A DNA stretch of 64,000 nucleotides from the IMG/VR virus record IMGVR_UViG_3300022227_000002, positions 40,730 through 104,729 of that record, one strand, 5' to 3'. The stretch is from a virus. Shown here piece by piece: positions 10,181 through 19,470 of this stretch. The position numbers and the translations under genes are program-made. Under the pieces are notes generated by a model. The model searched no databases. It saw only the letters and a list, made by a program, of their open reading frames with translations, and was not told where the DNA came from. Numbering within the stretch: position 1 is the stretch's first letter; each line of letters starts with the position of its first letter.

Positions 10181-11030
10181 AGGTGTATTACTATTTGCTC
10201 ATAACAATAGCCTAATAGATTATGTATCGCAGGCAATCTTTTGTTGTGAACAAATTAAAAAACATTTAAACATACCAGTAAGTCTGGTAACATCAAATAA
10301 AGTACCTCCTGATAGTATTTCCTTGTTTGACAAAATCATTCCTATTAAAAACACTAATACAAACCAAACAAAATCATTTCTAGACGGTTCTACAAACAAA
10401 TATAATGCTTTATGGCATAACTTTTCAAGGCCTGATTGTTATGATTTAACACCTTACGATGAAACTATTGTTATGGACACAGATTATATTGTAGGTAATG
10501 ATCATCTATTAAAATGTTTTCAATCAAATGCGGACTTTTTAATTAATAAAGATGCAGAATATATCAATTATCAACATAGAGAGGATTTATTAGATGTAGA
10601 TGTAAGTGATCCTAGTATTCCTATGTATTGGGCTACTGTATTTTATTTTAAAAAGACTGATAAAATGAAAACGTTCTTTGAATTAATTAAACATATTAAA
10701 GATAATTGGTCATTTTATAGATTCACATATCAAATAATAGGACAGAATTACAGAAATGATCATTCCTTTAGTATTGCTATTCATATGTTTAATGATTTTC
10801 AAGAAACTAATTGGCCCATGAAGCTACCAAGTAAGTTGTATTACATAACTGATAGAGATGAAGTTATACATTTTGATGGAGATTGGGAATTAAAGTTGTC
10901 AGTTGATACAAAAGAATATTATCCGTGTAAAATTAATGGTATGAATTTACATATTATGAATAAGTTGGCGTTGGGACGTGCAATAATGTATGATCGCTGG
11001 ATTAAGGAGGATCAACATGATAAAAAATAA
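10173..11030 (+). CDS. Putative GT-A glycosyltransferase (DxD motif)
   Basis: 285 residues. The N-terminus (GVLLFAHNNSLIDYVSQA) and the motif TIVMDTDYIVGND, with a DTD at residues 102-104, fit a GT-A, GT8-like nucleotide-sugar transferase whose DxD binds the metal and the sugar nucleotide. The following gene is a diverged paralogue with the same organisation. The 3' end overlaps that paralogue by 14 bases when its strong ribosome-binding site is used. Sugar and acceptor are unknown; glycosylation of host surface, virion or DNA are all possible. Confidence 0.6.
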   Translation: MTKGVLLFAHNNSLIDYVSQAIFCCEQIKKHLNIPVSLVTSNKVPPDSISLFDKIIPIKNTNTNQTKSFLDGSTNKYNALWHNFSRPDCYDLTPYDETIVMDTDYIVGNDHLLKCFQSNADFLINKDAEYINYQHREDLLDVDVSDPSIPMYWATVFYFKKTDKMKTFFELIKHIKDNWSFYRFTYQIIGQNYRNDHSFSIAIHMFNDFQETNWPMKLPSKLYYITDRDEVIHFDGDWELKLSVDTKEYYPCKINGMNLHIMNKLALGRAIMYDRWIKEDQHDKK

Positions 11031-11865
11031 AGGGTATCTTATTTTTGTGCAGTCGAATAAAAGCACAGACTACTTTAAACAAGCAGTTGCATTGTCTATG
11101 AGTATAAAATTACATAATAAAAATGCAAATGTGTGTTTGATGACTAATATTAATGTACCTGATGAGTTAAAAAAGTATTTTAATAGTATTATAGGTATAC
11201 CTGGGGACGATTATGCGGAAGAAAGCATTTGGAAAGTAGAAAATAGGTGTAAAATTTATAATGCATCACCGTATGATGAAACAATAGTACTAGATGCTGA
11301 TATGTTGGTCTTAGAAAACCTGGATCACCGGTGGAAATTTTTAGATAACTTTGATTTATACTTTACATCGCAAGTAAAAACTTATAAAAACAAAATTGCA
11401 TCATCAGACTTTTATAGAAAAGCATTTACAAAGAATAATTTACCAAATTTATATTGTGGTATGCATTATTTTAAAAAAACAAAAAATAACTTTAATTTTT
11501 TTGCTTTAGTAGAACATATAATAAAAAATTATGACATATATTACAAAAGATATACACCTATGAATACACAAAGATGGTGTAGTATGGATTTATCGGTAGC
11601 AATAGCAAGTCAATTAATTAATAATGCTAATAATATAACTTCTAAAGTAAATTTTTTAACATTTACACATATGAAACCAAATATACAAAATTGGAAATAC
11701 AAACCCAATGCTTGGATGTCTTATGTAAACTCTTATTTTGATGATGACTGTAATTTAAAAATAGGAAATTATAAACAAAACGGAATATTTCATTATGTAG
11801 ATCCTGGATTTTTAACAAATGAACTATTTGATAAGTTGGAGAATAAATGCAAAGACCTGATTTAA
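11017..11865 (+). CDS. Putative GT-A glycosyltransferase, paralogue of the preceding gene
   Basis: The start at 11017 is chosen because AAGGAGG lies six bases upstream; an in-frame ATG at 10990 lacks such a site. The protein (282 residues) has the fold signature of its neighbour: GYLIFVQSNKSTDYFKQA at the N-terminus, then YDETIVLDADMLV with a DAD at residues 93-95. It ends in an overlap with the next gene. The pair looks like an old tandem duplication; donor and acceptor sugars cannot be read from sequence. Confidence 0.6.
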   Translation: MIKNKGYLIFVQSNKSTDYFKQAVALSMSIKLHNKNANVCLMTNINVPDELKKYFNSIIGIPGDDYAEESIWKVENRCKIYNASPYDETIVLDADMLVLENLDHRWKFLDNFDLYFTSQVKTYKNKIASSDFYRKAFTKNNLPNLYCGMHYFKKTKNNFNFFALVEHIIKNYDIYYKRYTPMNTQRWCSMDLSVAIASQLINNANNITSKVNFLTFTHMKPNIQNWKYKPNAWMSYVNSYFDDDCNLKIGNYKQNGIFHYVDPGFLTNELFDKLENKCKDLI

Positions 11866-12446
11866 CATTTACGCCTGATATAAAAGAACAAAAATGGTAT
11901 TTTAATTTTAATAAAGATACTGGACAAGTTCTTAATTGTAGTGTCATTAAAAAAGGAAATTCTGTAGAAGTTCCAGAGTCTTTAGGACATGATATTGCTA
12001 ATGGAGTAAAAAATTTATCGCAATACGTTATAATTTTACAAGACGGAAAGTATATTGTTAAATCTAAAACTGATATGGATGGGATAGCGTATGAAGTTAC
12101 GTCTTCTAAAAAGACAGAAAATAGAAATGTATACAAAATAGAGTCTAATGATATAAATGATAAAATTTCATTTAAACTAGATATGAAAAATAAACAGTGG
12201 AATATAGGTATTAATGATAATTTGGGGCAAGAGATACAAAATACTTTAGATATGTCGGAAGATATAGTTTTAGACTTTTATGTTACTAAAAAAGATGATG
12301 CTAATATATTAGATTATATATTACCAGTCAATTTAAACAATTTAATTAAACAAAAAACACTTACAATAGAACATAAAAGTAATAATGTCCCTTCTTTGTA
12401 TTGTAGAAAACTTTATGATTATAGTTATGAGGTAGTTAATGGATAG
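11847..12446 (+). CDS. Uncharacterised island protein, 199 aa
   Basis: The start overlaps the preceding gene by 19 bases and the end overlaps the next by 8, so it is translated in the island operon. The N-terminal half (TFTPDIKEQKWYFNFNKDTG) and a second segment (SFKLDMKNKQWNIGINDNLG) look like two copies of one beta unit, suggesting an internal duplication of about 80-90 residues. No catalytic motif, signal or membrane segment is visible. I do not recognise the family. Confidence 0.5.
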   Translation: MQRPDLTFTPDIKEQKWYFNFNKDTGQVLNCSVIKKGNSVEVPESLGHDIANGVKNLSQYVIILQDGKYIVKSKTDMDGIAYEVTSSKKTENRNVYKIESNDINDKISFKLDMKNKQWNIGINDNLGQEIQNTLDMSEDIVLDFYVTKKDDANILDYILPVNLNNLIKQKTLTIEHKSNNVPSLYCRKLYDYSYEVVNG

Positions 12447-13386
12447 AATTAAAATTCAAGATTCTGATTTAGTATTTTTAAGCTATGACGAACCTAATGC
12501 TGAAAGAAATTATGCGGATTTAAAGAAAAAATTTCCTTGGGCTAAAAGAGTTCATGGTGTACAAGGATTAGATGCGGCTCATAAAGCCTGTGCAGATGTA
12601 TCTGATGCAGAAAGATTTGTTACAATAGACGGTGATACTATTGTAGATAAAGATTTTCTTGATGTAGAAATAGATTTAAAAGCATTAGGCGTCGACAATA
12701 CGTATATGTTTAGCTGGTGTGGCAATATTAACTTAAATGGGTTAAAATATGGCAATGGTAGTTTAAAATTATGGACAAAAGACTTTGTTAAAAATATGAA
12801 AACTCATGAAAACCATGATGGTAAAGATAAAAATTCAGTAGAGTTTTGTCATTTTCCAAACTATTATCAGTTTAATGAAAATTATTCTACAAGTTATATT
12901 AATGCTAGTCCTTTACAAGCCTGGAGATCAGGTTTTAGAGAAGGAGTAAAAATGAGCATCGACAGAAATGCTAGAGCTCCAAGATTAAAAGAGTTGTGGT
13001 GGCAAAATTATCATAGATTGTTAGTGTGGATGTCTGTAGGTGCAGATGTAGAAAATGGATTATGGTCAATATACGGAGCAAGAATGGGCTGTCATAAAGT
13101 TGTTTGTACTGACTGGGATATAAATCAAGTAAGAGATTTTGAATATCTTTTATCTGAATGGCACCCAAACAAAATGGGAAGAGGAGATAATTTAAGAAAA
13201 AGTGGGCCTAAACATTCTAAGTTAAATGAAGTAGAATTAATGGCTGAAATAATAAAATTAGGACACGAAATTAGAAATAGAGAAGAAATAGATTTACCTG
13301 TATTACCTTTGTCTACAGAACAAAGTAAGTTTTTTAAATCTGTTTATATGAATAGTCCAAGAATTTTTAAAAAAAGGAAACTATAA
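12439..13386 (+). CDS. Putative glycosyltransferase-like protein with DGD motif
   Basis: 315 residues. The N-terminus (LVFLSYDEPNAERNYADL, then RVHGVQGLDAAHKA and FVTIDGDTIV) forms a GT-A-like nucleotide-binding half with a DGD at residues 64-66 in the DxD position. A related, shorter gene follows directly. I recognise this as a conserved family in T4-like marine phages, usually annotated hypothetical or glycosyltransferase. The stop and the next start overlap by one base (TAATG). Acceptor unknown. Confidence 0.55.
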   Translation: MDRIKIQDSDLVFLSYDEPNAERNYADLKKKFPWAKRVHGVQGLDAAHKACADVSDAERFVTIDGDTIVDKDFLDVEIDLKALGVDNTYMFSWCGNINLNGLKYGNGSLKLWTKDFVKNMKTHENHDGKDKNSVEFCHFPNYYQFNENYSTSYINASPLQAWRSGFREGVKMSIDRNARAPRLKELWWQNYHRLLVWMSVGADVENGLWSIYGARMGCHKVVCTDWDINQVRDFEYLLSEWHPNKMGRGDNLRKSGPKHSKLNEVELMAEIIKLGHEIRNREEIDLPVLPLSTEQSKFFKSVYMNSPRIFKKRKL

Positions 13387-14093
13387 TGTATGATATTGTT
13401 TTTATAAGCTATAAAGAAGTTAATGCTGACAAGCACTTTAATGAATTATATAAAAGATTTCCTATAGTTCAACGGGTAGATGGTGTACAAGGAATTCATA
13501 AAGCACATAAAACAGCCGCAAGTAAATGTTTGACAAAAATGTTTTGGGTCGTTGATGGTGATGCTAAAGTATTAGATGATTTTAATTTTGATTTTATGCC
13601 TGAAAAAAGAAATGAAAATGTAGTACACGTCTGGAGAAGTAAAAATCCAATTAATAATTTAGAATATGGGTACGGTGGTGTAAAACTTTTACCTCGTAGA
13701 TTAACATTAGAAATGAAAGAAGATACTACAGATATGACAACTAGTATTAGTAACAGATTTAGAGCAATGGAACAAGTTTCTAATATTAGCGTATTCAATA
13801 CAAATGCGTTTAATACTTTTAAATCGGCATTTAGAGAGTGTGTAAAATTAAGTAGTAAAGTAATTGATAGAGGTGATGATAAAGAAACAGATAGTAGATT
13901 AAATGTATGGTGCACTGTAGGTAAAGATAAACTTTATGGTGAATATGCAATTAAAGGAGCGTTAGCAGGAAAAGAATACGGATCTGAAAGTAAAGATTTA
14001 CCAAGTAAATTAAAATTAATTAATAATTTTACGTGGTTAGAAGAATATTACAAATATAAAATGAAGGATAGTGTTTGTGGATTATCAAAATAA
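13386..14093 (+). CDS. Putative glycosyltransferase-like protein, paralogue of the preceding gene
   Basis: 235 residues. It aligns by eye with the upstream gene: IVFISYKEVNADKHFNEL, RVDGVQGIHKAHKTA and WVVDGDAKV (DGD at 57-59). It is about 80 residues shorter at the C-terminus. With the preceding DxD pair this gives four glycosyltransferase-like proteins in two tandem pairs. Its 3' end overlaps the first radical SAM gene by 17 bases. Confidence 0.55.
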   Translation: MYDIVFISYKEVNADKHFNELYKRFPIVQRVDGVQGIHKAHKTAASKCLTKMFWVVDGDAKVLDDFNFDFMPEKRNENVVHVWRSKNPINNLEYGYGGVKLLPRRLTLEMKEDTTDMTTSISNRFRAMEQVSNISVFNTNAFNTFKSAFRECVKLSSKVIDRGDDKETDSRLNVWCTVGKDKLYGEYAIKGALAGKEYGSESKDLPSKLKLINNFTWLEEYYKYKMKDSVCGLSK

Positions 14094-15063
14094 TATACCA
14101 TTTAATGATATAGTCAAATTCGGACAAAGAACTATGTTGGAACAAAACGTGTTCTCCGTTAGTTGGATACTTGGAAGATTTTGTAATTATGATTGTAGCT
14201 ATTGTTGGCCTTATGCTAAAAGTAAAGTTTTAGATCATAGACCTTTAGAACAATATCAAAATACTATGAAAGAAATTAAAAGACAAGCAGAAGAAAATGG
14301 ATTTAGTAAATTTCATTTTAGTTTTAGTGGGGGAGAACCAACAACATATAAAGGTTTAATAGAATTATTAGAATATTATGCAGATCCTACTAGCGAATAT
14401 CTTAGTGTTCATATGACTAGTAATTGTAGTCCAGGTCTTAAATGGTGGAGTCGTTGGTTAGATGCAACTTATCCATTGGATCGTAGAGGTATTACAGCAA
14501 GTTACCATGCAGAATTTTCTAATGAAGAAGAATTTGGAAATAAACTTAAATTTTTACAAGAACAAGGTGTATTAATAACAATTAATCAAGTTATGGTGCC
14601 TGATAGATGGGATGAGTATTTTGATAGATGTAAAAGATTTAGAGATAAAGGATTACACGTTACTCTTAAACCCCAAAGTGACACTACAGCAAGTTTTATT
14701 GTACAAGGATATACAAAAGAACAAGTTAATATATTACAAAATGAAATGAACCATGAAGCAAAACAATTAATATTGTTTGATAATTTAGGAAAACAATATG
14801 AAATAGACCAAGCAGAAAGACTTAATGCATTTGGATTTAATAAATTTAAAGGTTGGAGTTGTAGTGCTGGATATCAAAGTTGTATTATAAGAGAACCGGG
14901 AGGAGAAATTAAAAGAGGCTACAGTTGTCATGACGAGCCATTAGGAACAATAGAAGGTGGTTTTAAATTATTTGATAAGCCTAAAGTTTGTATTACACCA
15001 ACGTGTGTAAGTTCGGCTGATTCTAAAATACCAAAGGAAAAAAATGAAACTAGACAATTATAA
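14077..15063 (+). CDS. Radical SAM enzyme 1 (SPASM/twitch-like C-terminus)
   Basis: GTG at 14077 is chosen because AGGA lies eight bases upstream; a GTG at 14071 is too close to that site. CX3CX2C is CNYDCSYC at residues 36-43 and binds the SAM cluster; SFSGGEP is the second core motif. The C-terminal region carries several Cys (KGWSCSAG, RGYSCHDEP, VCITPTC), as in twitch or SPASM auxiliary-cluster domains. It shares this whole plan with the genes at 19463 and 20355. Substrate unknown; SPASM/twitch relatives mostly act on peptides or sugars. Confidence 0.85.
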   Translation: MDYQNNIPFNDIVKFGQRTMLEQNVFSVSWILGRFCNYDCSYCWPYAKSKVLDHRPLEQYQNTMKEIKRQAEENGFSKFHFSFSGGEPTTYKGLIELLEYYADPTSEYLSVHMTSNCSPGLKWWSRWLDATYPLDRRGITASYHAEFSNEEEFGNKLKFLQEQGVLITINQVMVPDRWDEYFDRCKRFRDKGLHVTLKPQSDTTASFIVQGYTKEQVNILQNEMNHEAKQLILFDNLGKQYEIDQAERLNAFGFNKFKGWSCSAGYQSCIIREPGGEIKRGYSCHDEPLGTIEGGFKLFDKPKVCITPTCVSSADSKIPKEKNETRQL

Positions 15064-15235
15064 GTGTATAGTGACAAAGGGTAAAAAGGAAGTGGTGTGG
15101 CATTATAGTCTACCATATAAAATGATATTAGAAGAAGTTGATGAACACTACAAAGAAGGTGCTGATGCAGTAGAATTAGAAATGATTACGCAACAAGAGT
15201 TTGATGATCTTTTACCAAAGGAAGAAGATGTATAA
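15044..15235 (+). CDS. Small acidic protein between radical SAM genes, 63 aa
   Basis: The ORF overlaps radical SAM 1 by 20 bases and radical SAM 2 by 8, so it is embedded in the operon. The single Cys is at residue 8, the centre is mixed (VVWHYSLPYKMILEEVDEHY) and the C-terminus is acidic (DDLLPKEEDV). It has no leader/core layout that would make it an obvious RiPP precursor. It could be a partner, a recognition element or an unrelated small protein. Function unknown. Confidence 0.55.
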   Translation: MKLDNYKCIVTKGKKEVVWHYSLPYKMILEEVDEHYKEGADAVELEMITQQEFDDLLPKEEDV

Positions 15236-16217
15236 TTATACAGAAATAAAAGATGTGCATTTAGAAATTACTAGCAAATGTCAAGCTAGATGTCCTATGT
15301 GTCCTAGAAGAATAGGTGGAGGTCCTTTAAATCCATTGATACATCTTGTAGAAATTAATTTAGATACATTTAAAAAATGGTTTCCTACAGAATTTTTAAT
15401 TCAATTAGATAGTTTATTCATGTGTGGTAATTTAGGAGATCCTATAATTGCTCAAGATACTTTAGAAATTTATCAGTATATTAGAACTGTTAATCCAAAA
15501 ATTAGATTAGCTATGCATACAAACGGTAGTGCTAGAGATACAGATTGGTGGGAGGCGTTAGCTAAAGAAAAAGTAAAAATAACTTTTGGTATAGACGGTT
15601 TGGTAGATACTCATCATCTTTATCGTGTTTCTACTAATTGGGAAAAAATAATTACAAATGCTAAAGCATTTATTAAAGCAGGTGGTTTTGCAAAATGGCA
15701 TATGTTAGTTTTTAAACATAATGAACACCAAGTAGAAGAATGCCAAACAATGAGTAGGGAATTAGGTTTTAAATCTTTTAGTTATAAACACACATCAAGA
15801 TTTAAAAGTGATAAATTTCATGTTATAGATGAAATGGGAAGAACAACACACATATTAGAACCAAGTAAAAAGAGTTTTGAAATGATAGATAAAATAAAAG
15901 AAGCAAAAATAACTCCTTGTGCAATAGATTGTAAAGCTAAAAAATATAGTCAAATATATATTTCTGCAGATGGTACTGTTAGTCCTTGTTGTTGGTTAGA
16001 CTTGCGATGGACAATACCTACATCAGATGCAAGAGTAGATTATATGGATCAAATAGGAGAATTTGCTAATTTACATAATAAATCTTTAAAGGAAATTTTT
16101 GATTCACAATTTTTTAGAAAAATAGAAGCCACATGGACAGATAAACCTTTAATAGAATGTTCAAAACAATGTGGAAAATTTGATAGATTAGGAGAACAAT
16201 TTGAAACTCAATATTAA
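15228..16217 (+). CDS. Radical SAM enzyme 2 with C-terminal SPASM domain
   Basis: ATG at 15228 follows AAAGGAAG; the in-frame ATG at 15201 lacks a site. CX3CX2C is CQARCPMC at residues 18-25. Towards the C-terminus, TPCAIDCK, then SADGTVSPCCW, then IECSKQCGKF is the standard SPASM order that binds auxiliary 4Fe-4S clusters. This resembles radical SAM/SPASM enzymes of peptide maturation and carbohydrate clusters. It is less similar to radical SAM 1, 4 and 5 than those are to each other. Substrate unknown. Confidence 0.85.
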   Translation: MYNYTEIKDVHLEITSKCQARCPMCPRRIGGGPLNPLIHLVEINLDTFKKWFPTEFLIQLDSLFMCGNLGDPIIAQDTLEIYQYIRTVNPKIRLAMHTNGSARDTDWWEALAKEKVKITFGIDGLVDTHHLYRVSTNWEKIITNAKAFIKAGGFAKWHMLVFKHNEHQVEECQTMSRELGFKSFSYKHTSRFKSDKFHVIDEMGRTTHILEPSKKSFEMIDKIKEAKITPCAIDCKAKKYSQIYISADGTVSPCCWLDLRWTIPTSDARVDYMDQIGEFANLHNKSLKEIFDSQFFRKIEATWTDKPLIECSKQCGKFDRLGEQFETQY

Positions 16218-16869
16218 AGATGTAATGTACTGGATGGATGCTATTAGGGGATCCGATGACAAGTATAAAACATTAGAAAGTTTTTGGAAAGGACAAATAT
16301 CTAGTAAAGTTTGGTTAACTGAACAACTTAATGAAATAGTTAGACCTGCTAATGCAAATGTTCTTATATGCGGAGGATGGTATGGTGTAATGGCTACATT
16401 ATTATTTAATAGCAATATTAAAGTTAATAATATTAGAAGTATAGATATTGATCCAGGGTGTAAACCAATCGCACTTAATATGAATAAACATTATGAAATT
16501 AATGGAAAATTTAAAGCAGATACTTGTGATATGTTAGACTTTAAAAATTATAAAGATTATGATATTATTATTAATACAGTGTGCGAGCATATGTCTTGGG
16601 ATCAATATTATAAATGGTTAGAGAATATACCTGAAGATAAATTAATAATTTTACAAAGTAACAATTTTATAGAACATAAAGAACATATTAGTTGTGTGCT
16701 TTCTGAAGAAGCTTTTAAAAAGAAATGTGAATTAACAAATATTTTGTATTCAGGTACATTAGAGTTACCTAAGTATGAAAGATATATGGTGATAGGAAAA
16801 AAGAAAAGAATTTACAGATTTAATTGCAAGGAGTTGGGACAAGTATGGCGTACAAATTTGAAGCATTAA
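16201..16869 (+). CDS. Class I SAM-dependent methyltransferase-like protein
   Basis: TTG at 16201 lies five bases after AGGAGA and is the probable start; the next ATG is at 16225. The Rossmann signature is NVLICGGWYGVMATLLF (motif I), with IRSIDIDPGC as the acidic ribose-binding strand and YDIIINTVCEHM as motif IV. 222 residues is a normal length for a small methyltransferase. Its place among glycosyltransferases and radical SAM enzymes suggests methylation of the same, unknown product. Confidence 0.65.
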   Translation: MKLNIKDVMYWMDAIRGSDDKYKTLESFWKGQISSKVWLTEQLNEIVRPANANVLICGGWYGVMATLLFNSNIKVNNIRSIDIDPGCKPIALNMNKHYEINGKFKADTCDMLDFKNYKDYDIIINTVCEHMSWDQYYKWLENIPEDKLIILQSNNFIEHKEHISCVLSEEAFKKKCELTNILYSGTLELPKYERYMVIGKKKRIYRFNCKELGQVWRTNLKH

Positions 16870-18215
16870 CAAAAGAGAAATCTAAAATTGTGTTTATTTG
16901 TTTAGACACTATGTATAAGATCCAAAGAACTTGGACTAAAGAGTTAATTAAAAATATTGCAGATTATCAAGTGCAAAATATTACTAGTAGTGGTTATGAT
17001 TTATTAACTGCGGTAACAGAAGAAAATGGTTTAAAACAATGTGAAAAAGATTATACTCACGCAGTAGTTTATACAGTAGATACAGAATTTGAGGGAGATA
17101 AATTTTTCACATATTTAGAAGAATTAGTTAAAACAGATTTCTTTATAGCAGGACATATATTAGATAGAAAAGAAGGATACTATGAACTTCATGAACAATG
17201 TTATGTTATCAATTTAAAAAAATGGGTTGAATATGATTATCCAGATATGGGTGCAGAAGTAGAAAACGAAAAACACTTAAAAGCTGTGCCTATTAGAAGT
17301 GAAGAAAATTATCATGATAATCATACACCACTTTGGATTAAACCTGGTAATGAAATGATAGAGTATAAGGATAAATGGCATGGTTGGAATATACTTAATA
17401 TTGCTTTAGATAATGATGAGGATATAGTAATATTTGATCAGAAAATAAGAGATAGTAAAAAATGTTATTATGCTGAATATGATTCAGACTTTCAAGAAAA
17501 TAGTCAAAGCATATATCAAAAATATAATTTTGCCGCGAACAGACTTTATTATCCTACTAATACAAAAAAATTACAAGATGTTAATATAAAAGGACCTATT
17601 TCACAATTAATTGTTCCTGCCAGTGGATTTAATTGGTTGTTATATTTAGACAAGTACGGACATGATGAAAATACAGAAGTTATATTTTATGATTATAATC
17701 CTAATGCATTATGGTATATGAAAGAAACAATTAATAAATTTAATGGGCATGATTATCATAAATTCTTAAAAGGTCTTATAAAAGATAAAGCACCTGATTG
17801 GTTTCAAAGTAAACAAGAAATTATTACTAATTTTAGCAAAGTTGCTAAATTGTGGCATTTAAAAGATGATATAAAAATGCAATTTGTTCAATGCGATTTA
17901 TTAAATGAATTTAATATAGATATTAATAATGATGAAAATACAATTTTTAATATTAGTAATATTTTTGCTTATGAACCTACAGTAGCTTTTATTACTGTTA
18001 AACAAAGATTAGAAAAAGAAAACAAATTATTGCGTATATTAAAAGAGAAAAGTCCTAAAATACAATTAGTAGTTTCAGTTCATGCTTGGAGTGGCTTGTC
18101 AGAATACAAACGACACACAGGCCCAGCAGAAAAATTTGACGAAATGGATCTTGAAGATTTAAAAGCTCCGCTATGGAGATTTGGGGAAGATTGGAAAAAT
18201 TTAAATGAAAAATAA
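16845..18215 (+). CDS. Two-domain protein: GT-like N-terminus plus Rossmann/methyltransferase-like C-terminus
   Basis: ATG at 16845 is taken rather than the TTG at 16824, with AAGGAG upstream. The first ~170 residues (IVFICLDTMYKIQ, HAVVYTVDTEFEGDKFF, ECYVIN-like strand) look like a GT-A fold without a clear DxD. From about residue 245, QLIVPASGFNWLLYLDKYG followed by VIFYDYNPNAL resembles a SAM-binding Rossmann motif with an acidic second strand. The fusion would couple transfer and methylation, but both assignments are by pattern only. It overlaps the next gene by 11 bases. Confidence 0.45.
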   Translation: MAYKFEALTKEKSKIVFICLDTMYKIQRTWTKELIKNIADYQVQNITSSGYDLLTAVTEENGLKQCEKDYTHAVVYTVDTEFEGDKFFTYLEELVKTDFFIAGHILDRKEGYYELHEQCYVINLKKWVEYDYPDMGAEVENEKHLKAVPIRSEENYHDNHTPLWIKPGNEMIEYKDKWHGWNILNIALDNDEDIVIFDQKIRDSKKCYYAEYDSDFQENSQSIYQKYNFAANRLYYPTNTKKLQDVNIKGPISQLIVPASGFNWLLYLDKYGHDENTEVIFYDYNPNALWYMKETINKFNGHDYHKFLKGLIKDKAPDWFQSKQEIITNFSKVAKLWHLKDDIKMQFVQCDLLNEFNIDINNDENTIFNISNIFAYEPTVAFITVKQRLEKENKLLRILKEKSPKIQLVVSVHAWSGLSEYKRHTGPAEKFDEMDLEDLKAPLWRFGEDWKNLNEK

Positions 18216-19470
18216 AAGTTGTACGTTTTGTATGCATCCATTTACTGGTCTTGCTACTAGAGAAGATGGCGCAATTAAGATATGTTGTAGAAGTCTTCCT
18301 ATTGGTAATATTAAAAATGAAAGTTTAGAATTTGCTTGGAATAGTGAAAAAATGCGAGAAGTAAGACGGCAAGTATTAAATGGAGAACGTCCTGATGTTT
18401 GTGCACCTTGTTTTGATTTAGAAGATCAAGGAGTACAAAGTTTAAGACAAAGACATATTGCAGATAATATACCGGAATCAAGAGTTAACCTTTATCCTAA
18501 TGCACTTGATAGTCTTTCTAAAGATATGACAATGCCATTTGAACTTCCTACGATGGAAATTAAAATTAATAATTTATGTAATTTAAAATGTCGTATGTGT
18601 AATCCATTAGATAGTACACAATGGAAAGATTGGAATAGCATTGTAGAACATTATAAAAAAGAAGACAACTATCTTGTTAAAGCAGTAGAAGATTTAGGAC
18701 TTACAAAAGCACCATATGTTGGATTGTTTGACGATAAAAAAGAATGGTGGGATAGCTTAAGAAAACTATTACCTCATTTTAAAAGAGTAGAATTTGCAGG
18801 AGGCGAGCCTTTGATGGACCCTCAACATTATAAAATTTTAGATCTTCTCAGTGAGAATGGGAAAAATATAGAAATAAAATATGCAACAAATGGTACAGTG
18901 TTAGGAATAAAAGGAAGATGGATTAAAGACTATTGGCCCAAATTTAAAAGTGTAGCTGTTAATGTTAGTATTGATGGGATAGATGAAGTATATGAATATG
19001 TTAGATCCAATGGAAAGTTTCAAGATGTTGTAGATAATGTTAGAATAATGAAAAATATACCTACAGTAAGTAGAATTGTAGGAGCATTTACAGTACAATC
19101 TAATAATATAATGCAAATAGACAAGGTAATAGACTATTTTTTAAACAAATTAGAAATTGTATTTTATAGTCATAGGGTACAATATCCTAGAGCCTTGAGT
19201 GCCCAAGTATTACCAAAGGAATTAAAAGATAAAGTTATAGCAAAATTAGAATTAATGAAGGACAAAGTTAAAGAATATAGGTTAGTTAAGGAACATCCAA
19301 TATTAGAAAAAATTACATTACAACAAATTCAGGATAATATTAATTTTCTTAAAGCAAGAGATCTAAACAAGTATTGGAAAGATTGTGTAGATTTTAATCA
19401 TAAGTTAGATAAAACAAGAAATCAAGGTCCTTTTGAAAAAATTATTCCGGAGTTTGCTCCATATGTATAG
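18205..19470 (+). CDS. Radical SAM enzyme 3 with N-terminal twitch/SPASM-like domain
   Basis: 421 residues. The order is reversed compared with most SPASM enzymes: residues 6-69 carry CTFC, then DGAIKICC, PIGN and CAPC, like an auxiliary-cluster domain. The radical SAM core follows, with CNLKCRMC at 125-132 and FAGGEP near 196. This matches the family of radical SAM proteins named for an N-terminal twitch domain. The gene at 21957 on the other strand has the same plan. Overlap with both neighbours indicates translational coupling. Substrate unknown. Confidence 0.85.
   Translation: MKNKSCTFCMHPFTGLATREDGAIKICCRSLPIGNIKNESLEFAWNSEKMREVRRQVLNGERPDVCAPCFDLEDQGVQSLRQRHIADNIPESRVNLYPNALDSLSKDMTMPFELPTMEIKINNLCNLKCRMCNPLDSTQWKDWNSIVEHYKKEDNYLVKAVEDLGLTKAPYVGLFDDKKEWWDSLRKLLPHFKRVEFAGGEPLMDPQHYKILDLLSENGKNIEIKYATNGTVLGIKGRWIKDYWPKFKSVAVNVSIDGIDEVYEYVRSNGKFQDVVDNVRIMKNIPTVSRIVGAFTVQSNNIMQIDKVIDYFLNKLEIVFYSHRVQYPRALSAQVLPKELKDKVIAKLELMKDKVKEYRLVKEHPILEKITLQQIQDNINFLKARDLNKYWKDCVDFNHKLDKTRNQGPFEKIIPEFAPYV

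Noticed and set aside
11663-12136. 157-aa minus-strand ORF
   Set aside because: Antisense to two overlapping island genes with better starts; no recognisable domain and isolated orientation.
13496-13915. 139-aa minus-strand ORF
   Set aside because: Antisense to a glycosyltransferase-like gene; Leu/Ser-rich composition is typical of shadows in this AT-rich sequence.
15044-15235. Calling the 63-aa ORF a RiPP precursor
   Set aside because: No leader/core division, no repeated core residues and only one Cys; kept as an uncharacterised small protein.
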